Shown: positions 52,401 to 64,000, counted from the stretch's first letter. The stretch: 64,000 bases of DNA from Macrocybe gigantea (GCA_011319805.1 SJRY01000143.1:418780-482779); one strand, 5' to 3'. The notes: generated from the sequence alone by a model not told the origin. Numbers and translations: made by a program.

Positions 52401-53805
52401 GGAAATCAAAGGAACTCCTGCAATACTGTACCATCTGCAAACCAATAGACAGATAGAGAGAGTCAATCAGGAACTTGAACAGTACCTTAAATTCTTTGTT
52501 AACCACTAGCAAACAGACTGAGCAGACTGACTACCAATGGCTGAGTTCTCCTACAATAATTGGATTCATTCAGCAACAGGGTATTCCCTGTTCTACTTAA
52601 ACCATAGGTAACACCCATATACTGGAAAGGAACTTCTGAAGCATAACACCAAATTGCAAACTGCAGAGGAGTTTGCTAATATAGTAAAGGAGATCCAGAC
52701 CAAGGCTGAAACCTTTCTCTTAAAAGCTGCAGAAACTATGAAATGGACTTATGATCGAAAACAGAAGCCCACCTGAGACTATCATGAGGGTGACCAATAT
52801 TATGATAGACCAGCCAACTGATAAGCTTAATGATAAGTGATTTGGTCCTTTCAAGGTCAAGTGGCAGATAAGAGAATTAGCATATGAACTGGAACTGCCA
52901 GAATACTGGAAAATCCATCCTATCCAAAATGAGTCAGAACTCACCCCATATATGGCACTAGTATTTCTATAATAAAAAGCAGTGACGATTCTTAAATGAC
53001 CTCCTCCTATTATTGTAGAAGGAGAGGAGCAGTATGAAGTTGAAGCTGTAGTAAATTCTCAATGAAACTGAGGAAAACTACAATACAGAATACAGTGGAA
53101 AGGATACCCTATGAAAGATGGTATGTGGGAACCTGCAGAGAATGTTGCTGAAGATGTGCTAGATGTGGTCATGAAATTTCATCATGAGAATCCTAAGACA
53201 CTATCCCTAGAGCAAGGCCAATGTCAACTACCACTACAATCCCTGCCAAAGAAAGTTGTACATACCTGACTCCATCAAATCCAGACACTGAAGGTCCTCT
53301 TTGACCACACAGCTGATGAACTCTGGGTCTATCCCCAGGATGAGCAACTGAAAATGGTACTAAAGAAGCAAATGCTTATCAGCTGGATGATAGACCTGGC
53401 AGAAGTTAAAAAGTGCCTTGATGCGGCATGGAATGCATAGCAACAGCAACTGAATGAACCAGTTGCACAGAAGAAGGAGACCGATGATAACTATCAAATA
53501 GCACTGACCTACAAACCAACAAGGTGGAATGAAGGAAGCATCAGTCCCTATCCAAGGCTGTATAAACTATGAGCTGTCCAAGTCACAGAGTAACCCAAGA
53601 ACCTGTAGAGTGAAGAGGGGAATGGAACGGAGTGATTGTGCATGGTTTTAAGTGGATTTTGGGGGTTTCGAGACAAGATGGTGGGACTTAGCTGAGTTCC
53701 CAAGTGATATCGGAGAGCGATAGTGATGGCTTCAGGTTTTAATGATGGCAACTTCCATGTGAAGTCAGAGACACTGATTTTGAGACTAAATATTGTGGCT
53801 CCACA
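49444..53805 (+). mobile_element. Gypsy-3, old chromovirus of a different family, no LTRs seen
   Basis: A continuous but heavily mutated internal region: protease (KALLDMGYTGSCID) at about 49800, RT (SLLLIQELIDKLKEARFF, YMDDILIF near 50893), RNase H (WTDHKNLKYFQKPQKLN near 51540), integrase zinc and core (WWPKMMNDIK, then VISDRG) at 52020-52360 and chromodomain (YRIQWKGYP, WEPAENV) at 53080-53150. After it come about 600 bp with a further ORF remnant (53220-53570). It is distinct from Gypsy-1 in sequence and almost free of CpG. No gag knuckles or LTR ends are identified. Confidence 0.85.
49800..53200 (+). pseudogene. Gypsy-3 pol: protease, RT, RNase H, integrase, chromodomain
   Basis: Order and motifs are those of a Ty3/Gypsy chromovirus. 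The catalytic YMDD of RT, the HxxxH..CxxC start of integrase (one Cys next to a TAG) and the chromodomain aromatic residues remain readable in one main frame. Dozens of TAG/TGA codons, nearly all explained by C-to-T or G-to-A, end any activity. It is the oldest element in the window by this measure. Confidence 0.82.
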
Positions 53806-54125
53806 TGTTACAGACATCACCCAAAGGACCATTCAATTTCTTATCTTATCTTTTCCATATCCCTTATCTTCCCCATTATGCTGTGCAGTGTGCAGCCATC
53901 GAGTCATCTCACTTCCCTAGTCATTCTGAGTCATCTCTTTCCAGTCTTACTCATCTGCACTCCACAGCATTGCACAGCCCATGGTCCGTGCTCAAGTACT
54001 ATAATGTATATAAGGACTCCCAGATGTACCAGTAGTGCTAGGCTTAATATTCCTTTTGCCATCATCTCAAGACCACTCTCACACTTAGTCTGCCTGAGTC
54101 CTTCTGAGATTCATCTAGCCTAACA
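53806..54125 (+). repeat. Gypsy-4 5' LTR
   Basis: 320 bp, TGTTACAG...CCTAACA, with TATATAA. The 11-nt primer site ATATTAAGCCT is at 54128-54138. Confidence 0.95.
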
Positions 54126-54170
54126 AGATATTAAGCCTCATCGAGACTCACTCAGACTCACATACACACT

Positions 54171-55949
54171 ATGTCATACTTTATGAAAGACTTGATTAAC
54201 ATTCGACAACAAGTAGTTGCCGATCCAGCGAGCACTAGCATGAGCAACAAGAGTACTCGGCTCAGAGAAGTAGACCAGACATTGCAGTCCACACTATTCA
54301 CAGAGACAGTCCATGCCATCCGCAGAGACACTAGCAATCCAAACAAATGGAAAAGAGAGTGCACACCTATACCAAGTAGCGATGACGAAGAACAGGCATT
54401 TCTGAGAGAGTTTGCCTTCACCACCACAGATGAGCCTGCTGAGATCCTCAGCGAAGGAGCAGTACAACTCATTGCAGAACTTTTTCTAGAAGGAGAATAT
54501 GGGATAAGCCCAGAAAAGCTGTGGTCAGACCAGAATCTTCTTGCCAAAGAAGAGGATGAACCTATCCACAAGAAAATGAGAGAAGAACAAACACAAGCCC
54601 GAGACTTTAGGTGACAACAGATCAAGAACTATAATCACTAAACACAGGAGGAAGACATACTGATACAGAGAGGGCATGACACACAGAGCGTATGACAGAA
54701 CCAACAAGAATGACACCAGAGTCAAGGACACATAGGAATGAAACCGCCAAACCCCTTCAGAGGACCAATCTGCCAAAGCACTGCATAAGGAGAGAATCAC
54801 ACCACCATGGCGAAAGTAAGCAACAGCAACTGGGATGAATACTATTGGTGGAGGGAGTGAAAAGGATTACCAAAGACAAATGGACTGACCGCCGCAGAGT
54901 GGGCCAATTTCAAACAAGCTTGTAGAATCGCAGGAGTTGATCTAGACTACTGGAAAGAACAGAGAGAGGAGTGAAGACAGAAACAGCTCCAAGAACAGCA
55001 AGCCCAAGTACAAGCACAGCAGACCCAGGAACAACAGACCCAGGAACAGGAAAACCAAGACTAAGAGAATGACGAAGAAACTCCCCAAAGGATGATGACA
55101 GAATACAAGGGAATCATTGCTGACCCGAAATCCTTTACAGGAGATCGAACATCCTTCAACATTTGGTGGAGGAAGATGAAGTTTTACATAACTGCACATG
55201 GAGACCTCACAGATACACAGAAGATCGGAGCAGTCCTGTCCAGAATGACTGATGGACCAGGAGCCCACTGAATGTCAAAGAAGATTGACACCACTACCAA
55301 CCAAAGCACATGGGCTGACTTCATAACCGAGATAGAGACATGATTCAGCAATGTCATGTCACCATCACAAGCAGAAAGCAAACTATTCAATATCAGACAA
55401 GGAAACCAATCCATTGACAAATTTCTGGATGAATTCGTAGACCTCACAGGAAAAGCAGGAATGACAGGAACAGCCCCTCATTTCCTACTCAAGAAGAGCT
55501 TAAACCGAAGGATAGCAGAAGCCATACACTCGATCTCCACACTTCCAATGGATGGAGATGAATATATCAAAACAGTTTGAGCGATTGGATGAAACATCGA
55601 TGAACACAGGAATGTGATGAGAGGAGAATTCACAAGCAATCAGTGCAAGGCCAGAAATCCAAGCCGAGGAGCAGGACAGGCCATGGAAGTCGACAAAGTA
55701 CGAAGCAACAACTGCTTCAACTGCAATAAACCAGGACACCTCTCACGAAACTGCCCGGAACCACGAAAAGGAGCAGCAAATGTCACATGTTCCAATTGTG
55801 GCTTAAAGGGACACTATGCATGGAACTGCAAGAAGAAGAAGAAAGGAAAATCCCGGGTCAGAGAAGTGAAAGAAGAAGAAGGAGAGGACAAAGAAGATAA
55901 GGATGAAGAAAGCTCTGACAAAGAGGGTTTTGTCAAAGGGTCTGACTAA
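54171..55949 (+). pseudogene. Gypsy-4 gag-A and gag-B
   Basis: gag-A starts at ATG 54171 (ACG in Gypsy-1 and -2) and runs to TGA 54612-54614, an Arg codon in Gypsy-1. The conserved TAA is at 54786-54788, followed in phase by ATG 54807 in a good start context (CACCATGG), where the other copies have GTG. gag-B has several stops, a capsid segment at 55356-55580 and intact zinc knuckles ([28 protein letters not shown]) at 55710-55835. GGGTTTT is at 55925-55931. Confidence 0.85.
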
Positions 55950-58900
55950 GAGGTGCTAAATCATGACCCATACAACTAAAACAAACTTGCTTTGATACCA
56001 GATGTAGATCATCCCATACTCTGAAATACACCATTCCTGCCAAGCGATCTGAAGCACCAAGGAAAACCATCCAAGGGGACAAACCACCAAAGAGGAAAGA
56101 ACTCGCAGTACCAGCTAGGATATGAATCTGAAAAGGAATCACAATGATAACACCAGAAGTCGATAGCAGAGCAGATAGGACCTGCATCAACACCGCGATA
56201 GTAGCAAAAACAGGACTGAAGACATGACAATCAAGAAAATTCCAATCATAAATGGAGATGGATCACCCAACCACCAGAAAACAGCAGACCGAGTAGCAGA
56301 AGTCCACATCGACATTAAAGAACACAAGAAGCACATGGAAGCCATCATACTCAATATTGGAAAAACTGACATGCTACTAGGACATGACTGGCTTGTCTAC
56401 CACAACCCAATGATCAAATGGAGGACAGGAGAAGTTGTCTTTGACAGATGCTCTAAAATGTGCAAAATAAACCACCAGACAATTAAGATACAGAAGATGG
56501 CTGAACCAGCGAAAACCACAGCCAGCAACAAGACAGGAACCCAGATACCCCATATCTGATCAGATTCAAACACCTCTTCAAGGAGAAGAACTTCGATCAT
56601 TTACCAGACCACAAAGAATGGGACTACGAAATAAACTTAACAAAAGATGCACCCAAAACAATACTGAGCAAGGTCTATCCAATGACGCAGAAGGAACTAG
56701 AGGAACTAGATGCCTTTGTCAAAGAAGGATTAAGAACAGGGAAAATACACCCATCGAAATCACCTTACGCAGCACCCTGCTTCTTTCGCAATAAGAAGGA
56801 CAGAAGCAAACAACTCATCCAAGACTACCAGGAAATAAACAAATATATAGTCAAGGACAAGTTCCCACTACTATGCATTAGCGAGCTCCTTGATGTACTA
56901 CAAGGAGCAAAGTACTTTAGCAAGATTGATATTATCTTGGGATACAATAACGTGCGCATCTGGAAAGGAGACGAATGGAAGGCAGCCTTTCTAATAGCAA
57001 GAGGGCTCTTCGAACTGACAGTCATGTACTTTGGACAGTGCAATGCACAGGCACATTCAGCCAAATGATAGCAAGCCTCTTCCAAGACCAACTACAAAGG
57101 AGAGTGTGCATAATCTATATGGATGATATTATAATCATTAGATGAACATGAAAGCAACTCCAAAAGAACACCATAGAAGTCATGGAGATACTGAACAAGA
57201 ATGATCTATTTATCAAAGGACCAAAATGTATCTGGGAATCATCAAAAGTCCCAGTACTAGAGTATATTGTAGGAGAAGGGAAGGTAGAGATGGAGCTAGA
57301 AAAGATTGCAGCTATACAATCTTGGCCAACATTAAAGATGAAGAAAGAATTGCAAAAGTTCTTGAATTCACAAACTTTTACTAATGATTCATCAAGAGAT
57401 ATGCAAAGATCGCTAAACCTTTGACAGAGCTGACTGAAAATAAAACATTCCAGTAGATAGACAAATAACAGAATGCTTTCAAAGAGTTGATTTGATATAT
57501 AATATTAGCACCCATCCTCGCACTCCTACAGACAGAAGGAAAATTTTGAGTTGAAATGGATACCTCAGGATATGCCATTGAAGCAGTCCTATCACAACAG
57601 TAGAAAGGAAATATAGCATCCAATTGTATTCATCTCAAGATGCATGACTCCAGCAGAGCAGAACTATGAAATCTATGACAAGGAACTCCTTGCAATAATA
57701 GTTGTCCTGAAGACATAGAGATGATACCTTCTAGAAGCTTGAGAGAAGTTTGAGATATTGACAGATTACAAGAACCTATTATACTTCTGAAAACTGCAGT
57801 AACTCAATTCAAGACAGATTGGATGGTACCTGAAACTACAAGAATAGAATATGACTATGAACTATGACATCTACCAGGAAAGGCCAATGGAAAAGCAGAC
57901 ATCCTGTCACAAATGGCAAGATATGAAGAAAACCTAACAGAGAAGGATAATATATAAATGATCAAAGAAGCAGTATTCATCTGACATCTGGAAGAGAATA
58001 ATGAACAAGATTTTGAATTTATGATGTTCGAGGATGAACACCTGTGAAAAGAGGAAGCAGAAAATAACAAAGCAATATAAATAAGAGGAATTACAATAAT
58101 TGAATCCCCAAGGATAGAACAAATTTGATAATATGCATGAAGGGAAATAATCATAACAACAGGACTAAAGAAAAAACTGTACTAGTTCACAGAAGAAGAC
58201 TACATCGTATACATAGGAGGAAAAATCTACGTTCCTCCAGACAACAAACTAAAGGAAGACATTATGTTTGAACACCATGACACACCCATCGGAAGACACT
58301 CAGGACAATACCGCATGCACGAGCTCATAAACCGCACCTATTGGTGGCCATCAATGCTAACGGACATCAAGAAGTATGTCAATAGATGCAAAACATATCA
58401 GTAGAATAAGATCATCTGACAAAAGAAACATGCACCATTACACCCACATGAGGTTCTACAGCAACCATGGGAAGATATTGGAGTAGATCTCATAGGACCA
58501 TTACCCAGCTTGAATAGCTTTAATGCCATTGCTGCAGTCACAGACCACCTGACCAAGATGATCCATCTAATTCCCACAAACACCAAACTCATAGCAGAAG
58601 GTCTCACACAACTATACTGAGATAATGTGTGGCAACTCCACGGAATTCTATGAAAGATCATCAGTAACTGAGGACCCCAATTCACAGTGCAATTCATGAC
58701 AGCACTTCTAAAATTACTCAGAACAAAACAAAACCTATCAATGGCCTACCACCTGCAGACAGATGGACAGGCAGAGTGATCCCATCAGAAAATGGAAGCC
58801 TTCCTCAGAAGCTTCACAAACAACCTATAGGACAATTGGGCAGAGTGGATAGCAATCACAGAATACCAGTACAATGACAAAATACACCAGGGAATGAAGA

Positions 58901-59901
58901 AAATACCATTCTATCTCAACTACAGAATGCATCTGTTAGGCTAAACAAATCTCAAAAGGATTCAGGCAGACTAAGTGCAAGAGTGGTCTTGAAATGATGG
59001 CAAAAGGAATATTAAGCCTAGTGCTACTGGTACATCTGGGAGTCCTTATATATGCTACAGTACTTGAGCATGGACCATGGGCTGTGCAATGCTGTGGACT
59101 GCGGATGAGTAAGACTGGAAGGAGATGACTCAGGATGACTAGGGAAGTGAAATGATTCGATAGCTGCACACTGTGCAGCATGATGGAGAAGATAAGGGAT
59201 ATGGGAAAGATAAGATAAGAAATTGAATGGTCCTTTGGGCAACATCTGTAACAGCACCCCTGGAAGGGAGAACCACAAACAATAGAAGGAAACAACCCTG
59301 CAGCAAAGAACTTCATTAAAAGAATGGACCAGATATAAAAAGAAGCAAATGCTGTACTACAATATGTACAAATACAAGCCAAAGACAATTACAATGCAAG
59401 GTGAAAACCAGCATGTGAATATAAGAAAGGAGATGGAGTATAGCTTGAAGCTATCAATATCACAGTCAATTGACTATCAAAGAAGTTATTGGCACTCTGA
59501 TATGGACCGTTCAAGGTGATTGAAAAGAAAGGAGCCTTGGCATATCACTTGAAACTCCCAGCATCATGGCAGCTGATACACCCCATGTTCAATGAAACAC
59601 TACTCTAACCCTACAAAAGACTCCATTTCAAGATACAAGAGCAGTCATTGCCACCACTCTCTGAAATCATAAATGATGAAGAAGAGTACAAGATAGAAGA
59701 AATTCTAAAAAGGAAGAAATAAGGAAGGGGAATGTTATTTCTGGTCAAATGAAAAGGATATGACATGAGGAAAATACATGGATCAAAGAGAAAGAACTGG
59801 GGAATGTGCAGCAAGCTCTAGACTACTTTCTAAAGAAAACCACAAACCAGAATAAAAAGACCATGACAAGAGGAAAGAAGATCAAAAACTGCACATCATG
59901 A
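55950..59901 (+). pseudogene. Gypsy-4 pol, interrupted by a solo LTR
   Basis: Protease end (MLLGHDWLVYH) is near 56370, RT at 56700-57140 (SPYAAPCFF; YMDD near 57119), RNase H at 57540-57850, integrase at 58250-58930, then the solo LTR, the integrase tail from 59254 and the chromodomain at 59680-59800. Numerous stops, mostly CpG-type. It ends in TGA overlapping ORF3 as ATGA near 59898-59901. Confidence 0.85.
58934..59253 (-). repeat. solo LTR inside Gypsy-4 integrase
   Basis: 320 bp, opposite orientation, between CAGAATGCATC and GCACCCCTGG. The flanking 5-mers GCATC (58929-58933) and GCACC (59254-59258) are a target duplication with one C-to-T change; Gypsy-2 reads GCACCCC there. Confidence 0.93.
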
Positions 59902-60470
59902 CTACCAATGCCCCTATCAGTATCGAGAGCAGTGATGATAGCCATGTGTCCATCCTGAACCAACCCAATGACCTCAAAAACTTGTCGAGGATCCTTAATA
60001 CTAGCAACTTCATAGATCCTCTCGCTATCACTCTCGGTGCCTACTTGCACTATGTTATGACAATCTGCACCCACCTGTAGTTAGAATGGACCCCCAATGG
60101 AACTGAACCAACACTGCTTGAGTGTGTCATGCTCCGAAAAGTGATAAACCTTCTCTGCTCTGAGAACCGATGACTCAAACTCCTTGCCACTATCTTACAC
60201 CACATCTGTGCTTCAACTGCTCAAATGACTATGAGAATCTGGCAAGGATTCTCAATGCAGCGACTATATGGACCCCCTCGCCATCACACTTGGTATGTAC
60301 ATGCACTATATTATGACTGTCCACATGCATCTCTGGACTGGGCAAACCCCTGATGGGACCAGCCCCACTGCAGCTGAATGTATTGTGCTTCGCGAGGCAA
60401 TGGAAATGCTTTGCACAGAAAACCGGTGACTTAAACTCCTTGCCACCATACTCCATTACATCCATGCCTA
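59898..60470 (+). pseudogene. Gypsy-4 ORF3, partly duplicated
   Basis: The first ORF3 copy (59898-60213, MTTNAPISIESSDDS, DPLAITLGAYLHYVM) is followed by a second, different copy of the same region (60214-60468, closer to Gypsy-1: GACCCCCTCGCCATCACACT). The first copy is clearly more diverged. The second is cut by the mariner-like element and ends at 63641-63745. Confidence 0.75.
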
Positions 60471-63400
60471 AGATAGCGGACATTAGGAACCAGCATGTGT
60501 TATATAAGCAAAAAGTCCCCTGTCTCGGAAGACTTACTCTGCCTTGTCAATGTACCATTCTATGATTATGAGTGCAGGAAAATGAAGGATGGATAATAAT
60601 CTGAAGGATCCCACAGAAAATTTTTTGAAAGATGTAGATAGTCAGGCACTATAAGGGTTGGAAGGTCAACCTTCGATTTTCGCAGTTTCTGAACTCTGTG
60701 AGCTCGACTGGCATGTTTTCTGTCTTTTCAAAAATTCTGAGGTCCGAGATTTGGCGGCTTACTAAGCAGTCACATGATACAGTACGGTGAGGAGGAGGAG
60801 ATGTAGAAAACGAAAAAAAAAGTCCCCGATGCCCAAGCAAATGCATGCAACAAAGGCACATTGTCATAATCTGCTTCTGGCAAATGAAAAATGTCAGCAC
60901 GCCATGATTTCAGATGTGTCAGATGATGAAGAACACACCCAAGATCCTTCTCCCAGCCTGGACATGGCTGCCGAAATGGAAATCGACACCGAAATTCGAG
61001 ATTCCGAGCTCCTGGACATCCTTGCTGCCTTTCAAGGAACATCCATTGTTGAAGATGAGCCAGACTCTGACAGTGACAGTGATTCTGGCTTGGATTCTGA
61101 TGACGATGAAGTCAGGGAGCAGTCAGCCCTGCAGCATTTCACCTTGGTCTTGCAATGGGCTCATGATGAAGCAGTTGCATGAGAACAGGCATTGGAGATG
61201 GCAAGGACATGGCCAAAACGTTATCTCGGCAGGTCCACATGGATCCAATAGCAGATTCAGAAGACGCATCACAACTGAGGGGAATGGGTTATCATCCGAT
61301 CATGCGATGGTTCATCAACAACCCAAAGCCTGCAGGGGCAATGTCACCAGATGAGTCCGAAGACTCAGATCTGTCAATGTTGGACAGCCATGGGTTTGCG
61401 ACTGACGAGGTGGATTCGAGTTGCCCAAAGGGGAATGAGAATGATGTGGCACAAGAGGAAGAAGAGAGCTCAGCATCGGAGGAGGATTTTCACAATGAGG
61501 GGGAGCCTGAGGGGAGTGATGACAAGTCCAAAGAGGAGGCAGCACAGGAGAGCAGCAGCAGTGAGCTAGGGGATGTCCAGGCTGCTGGTGGTGGAACTGA
61601 GGAGCATCGACAGATTGTCGAAGAGATGCTGGCAGATATCCGTCAGGAAGATCCCCACAAGATACCAGTGAGGAAACAATGATGGACGTCGCACTGAATC
61701 AATTGAACTACAAAAACTTTCCGGTGCTTCGTCGAGCCAGGCAAAGCTCTCCATCATGGTGAAAGACAAGAAATCGGACGTTTTCTTTCGAGCACGAGTT
61801 TTCAGCAATGGTTGGGACATTGAATCTCTATCTTGATCCTTGATTGTCATACACCTGGAAAGAGGCATCGTTAATTGTTGCAAAATTACAAGGACATGGG
61901 ACATATTATGCACGAAATGTCCACAGCTGGATCCATCATTTCCTTGCCACAGGAAAGCTCCCTATCCACAACTACCACGGAACCCAGTCCAGTATCCTCG
62001 AGGATGAAGATATATCCTTGAACATCCAGTTGAAGCTTTTAGAATGTGCGAAATGAGGCTATATAAAAGCTCTTGATGTTGTCGAGATCATGGCAAGTAC
62101 GGAAGTCCAAGAAATGCTTGCTAGTGCCAGAATCCATCAATGCCAGATCTCGGAATGGACAGGGAGGAAATGGCTAAAGAGATTTAGATGGCATTACGGC
62201 AAGAGGAAGAATGGCATGTACGTTGATGGACATGAGCATGAAGATATTGTTGAATATCAAAAGAAATTCGTGGACAGGTTTATGATGCTATATGAACCTT
62301 GCATGTTCAAATGGGACAACGATGGGAATGAAACCAAGCCTTCAGCATGGGAATGGTCAATCAATCTAAAAGGCCGCCTGTTCCGACTGATCCTTGTGAC
62401 ACATGATGAATCAACATTTTATGGAAATGATGAATGAAAAACACAATGGATCCACGAGAGGCAAAAGGCCAGACCACAGAAGAAAGGAGAAGGCCCGTCG
62501 ATAATGGTGTCTGATTTTTTGACTTCAGAATGGGGTCGGTTGACAAGTAAGGATGGAAAAGAGTGCATCAGCCTGAGCAACACTATATTCATACATTCAA
62601 ATTGATCATGGTCTGTAACTAGAGAGGTGCGCATTCTTTTCAAGGCTGGAAAACATCAAGACGGCTACTTTGACAGTGATGACCTACTTGCTCAGGTCGA
62701 TTGTGCAATTGACCTCTTCGAAGAGCATACAAATGGCTTGGCAACTGGCCTCTTTTTGTTTGACAATGCACCATCTCATCAAAAGCGAGCAGCAGATGCC
62801 CTTTCAGCATGGAAGATGCCAAAGAATCTGAAGGAAATTTGGACCCACCATAAGGAGGGTCCAAGAATGCACTCAACTGTCCTACCAAATGGAGAATTAC
62901 AGGACTTGTATTTTCCAGATGATCATCCCATGTATCCCAGATGGTTCAAAGGCATGGAAACAATCATTCGAGAGTGAGGTCTGTGGCTGGCAGACAGAAA
63001 CCTGCATGCACAATGTGAAGGGTTCAAATGCGAGCCAGGTCGGACTGACTGTTGCTGTCGCCATCTTCTCTTTTTGCAACCAGATTTTGTGAATCAGAAA
63101 TGCCAACTTCAAGAATATATTGAATTGCATGGTCATATTTGCAATTTCTATCCAAAATATCATTGTGAACTTAACTTCATCAGCAGTACTGGGGAGCAAG
63201 CAAACTGCATTATTGGAGTACTGCACATCCAAGTACAATTGAAGAGATGGAATGTCAAGTCATTGAAGCCCTTGATTCTGTTCTACTGCTTCAAATTCGG
63301 AGGTAATACATTTCTTTGTACCACAAACTATATTCTTATGCTTTCTAGGTATGCCAATCGAGCGGCCTGTTTCATTTCCAGCTACATGTTGGGCCTCACT

Positions 63401-63638
63401 GGCAAGGAAGCAGTCTGGACCAACTGCAAATATCACGGACATCATGTTCTCCCTCCCCACATTGTTGCTGATATCAGAAGAGAACTTTCCCTTCGTTAAT
63501 GTCCTCACGTTGCCCCTCCGCCGATGCCTGCCTGCAGAAATTCACCTGGAAATCCTTAGAATTTGGTGGCTTACTAATGTTAAACCCTAACCCTACATGT
63601 ATTACATAAGGTGCTTTGGTTTCTAACGACCACTATCT
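60471..63638 (+). mobile_element. Tc1/mariner-like DNA transposon in Gypsy-4 ORF3
   Basis: 3,168 bp with 21-bp imperfect inverted ends: AGATAGCGGACATTAGGAAC at the left and the complement of AGATAGTGGTCGTTAGAAAC at the right (4 mismatches in 21). It is flanked by TA (60469-60470 and 63639-63640). Gypsy-1 and Gypsy-2 preserve the empty site (GCCTATAATGAAG). TA target, short inverted ends and a DDE transposase with an N-x-I-E motif indicate the IS630-Tc1-mariner superfamily. Confidence 0.85.
60787..63300 (+). pseudogene. DDE transposase of the mariner-like element, broken
   Basis: It cuts and pastes the element at its inverted ends. The N-terminal part (60787-61682) is acidic and low-complexity (DSDSDSDSGLDSDDD; EEEESSASEEDF). 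The next part (about 61720-62430) has VKDKKSDVFFRARV, YTWKEASLIVAKLQGHG and a helical DNA-binding region. Catalytic residues: Asp in THDESTFYGND (62405-62407), Asp in FLFDNAPSHQKRA (62762-62764), and Glu expected in CELNFIEQYWG near 63182, where one base is missing so the Glu codon itself is broken. Stops at 62054-62056, 62435-62437, 62603-62605 and 62975-62977 are also present. I recall relatives as repeated proteins in mushroom genomes. Confidence 0.75.
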
Positions 63639-63640
63639 TA

Positions 63641-63758
63641 TAACGAAGAGCTTATCATACATGGGCCCCATGTGCTGTGACTGCCTGGGAGACCAATACT
63701 GGGTGGGGACAGCTGGACTAAGGTCTTTCGCAAGGATGCGAATCTAAAGAGAGGGTGA
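63641..63758 (+). pseudogene. end of Gypsy-4 ORF3 and polypurine tract
   Basis: Resumes after the mariner-like element with AACGAAGAGCTTATCATAC and reads to the WGQLD end. AAAGAGAGGGTGA lies just before the 3' LTR. Confidence 0.8.
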
Positions 63759-64000
63759 TGTTACAGACATCGCCCAAAGAACCATTCAATTTCTTATCTC
63801 ATCTTTCCCATATCCCTTATCTTCTCCATCACACTGTGCAGTGCACAGCCATCAAGTCATTTCACTTCCCTAGTCATTCTGAGTCATCTCCTTCCAGTCT
63901 TACTCATCTGCAGTCCATAGCATTGTACAGCCCATGGTCCATGCTGTGTACTGTAACATATATAAGAACTCCCAGATGTACCAGTAGTGCTAGGCTTAAT
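63759..64000 (+). repeat. Gypsy-4 3' LTR, truncated by the window edge
   Basis: TGTTACAGACATCGCCC... with the same layout as 53806-54125. The last 80 or so bases are outside the window. Confidence 0.92.

Larger units (their letters stand above)
53806..64000 (+). mobile_element. Gypsy-4, chromovirus of the Gypsy-1 family, runs off the window
   Basis: 5' LTR 53806-54125. 3' LTR from 63759, incomplete at the window end. Between them are gag-A, gag-B, pol and ORF3, interrupted by a solo LTR (58934-59253) and by a Tc1/mariner-like element (60471-63638). CpG loss is stronger than in Gypsy-2. The left flank (53600-53805) is the tail of Gypsy-3. Confidence 0.93.

Noticed and set aside
60787..61682. 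The acidic low-complexity frames as a separate host gene
   Set aside because: They lie inside the inverted ends of the mariner-like element, upstream of and in the same orientation as the catalytic region, and fit the N-terminal part of its transposase.

Overview
This is a gene-poor, transposon-saturated stretch of a fungal nuclear genome, most likely a mushroom-forming basidiomycete (Agaricomycete). The signs are Tad1-type LINEs with ORF1, endonuclease, reverse transcriptase and RNase H; chromodomain Ty3/Gypsy elements; 46-56 nt introns in the few host-like genes; a Zn(II)2Cys6-like cysteine pattern; a gene with the GMSSDES motif that I recall from expanded basidiomycete families; and decay dominated by CpG to TpG/CpA changes. 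No rRNA gene, canonical tRNA gene, CRISPR array or bacterial-type operon is visible. The organism call is inference.

Layout. 1-1073: a tRNA-headed repeat, called R here. 1074-4924: LINE-A (+). 4925-14958: LINE-B (-), split by Gypsy-1 (5189-11702, minus strand, ACTTG target duplication, LTRs differing at 2 of 320 positions). 14959-15486: 3' end of a Copia element. 15487-17010: decayed LINE-C (+) and a LINE-D stub (-). 17011-18228: R sequence carrying LINE-E (17499-18035). 18229-24926: LINE-F, the only full-length LINE, with an intact ORF1 and an ORF2 whose endonuclease is partly replaced by another R copy. 25027-42292: a locus built from two inverted arms of about 3.1 kb (25027-32394 and 39187-42292). 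Its centre holds one intact four-exon Zn2Cys6-like gene (37956-39233), a broken paralogue (36347-37508) and a 5'-truncated GMSSDES-family gene (33773-35956). The left arm is interrupted by LINE-G and LINE-H; LINE-I and an R copy lie between the arms. 42293-49173: Gypsy-2. 49174-49443: LINE-J stub. 49444-53805: Gypsy-3, an older and different chromovirus. 53806 to window end: Gypsy-4, carrying a Tc1/mariner-like DNA transposon (60471-63638). Gypsy-2 and Gypsy-4 each carry a solo LTR of the same family in the opposite orientation.

How the parts work together. Gypsy-1, -2 and -4 are one chromovirus family. It has an 11-nt self-complementary primer site (Tf1-like self-priming), two in-frame gag ORFs separated by a conserved TAA, a GGGTTTT -1 frameshift site into pol, a C-terminal chromodomain and an extra 3' ORF that overlaps pol by ATGA. 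The LINE uses the same ATGA overlap between ORF1 and ORF2. Where target duplications can be defined for the LINEs they are about 14 bp. CpG decay ranks the Gypsy copies: Gypsy-1 youngest, then 2, 4 and 3. The strongest candidates for something undescribed are the inverted-repeat locus with its host-like gene family, the R repeat, and the expression signals of the chromovirus family.
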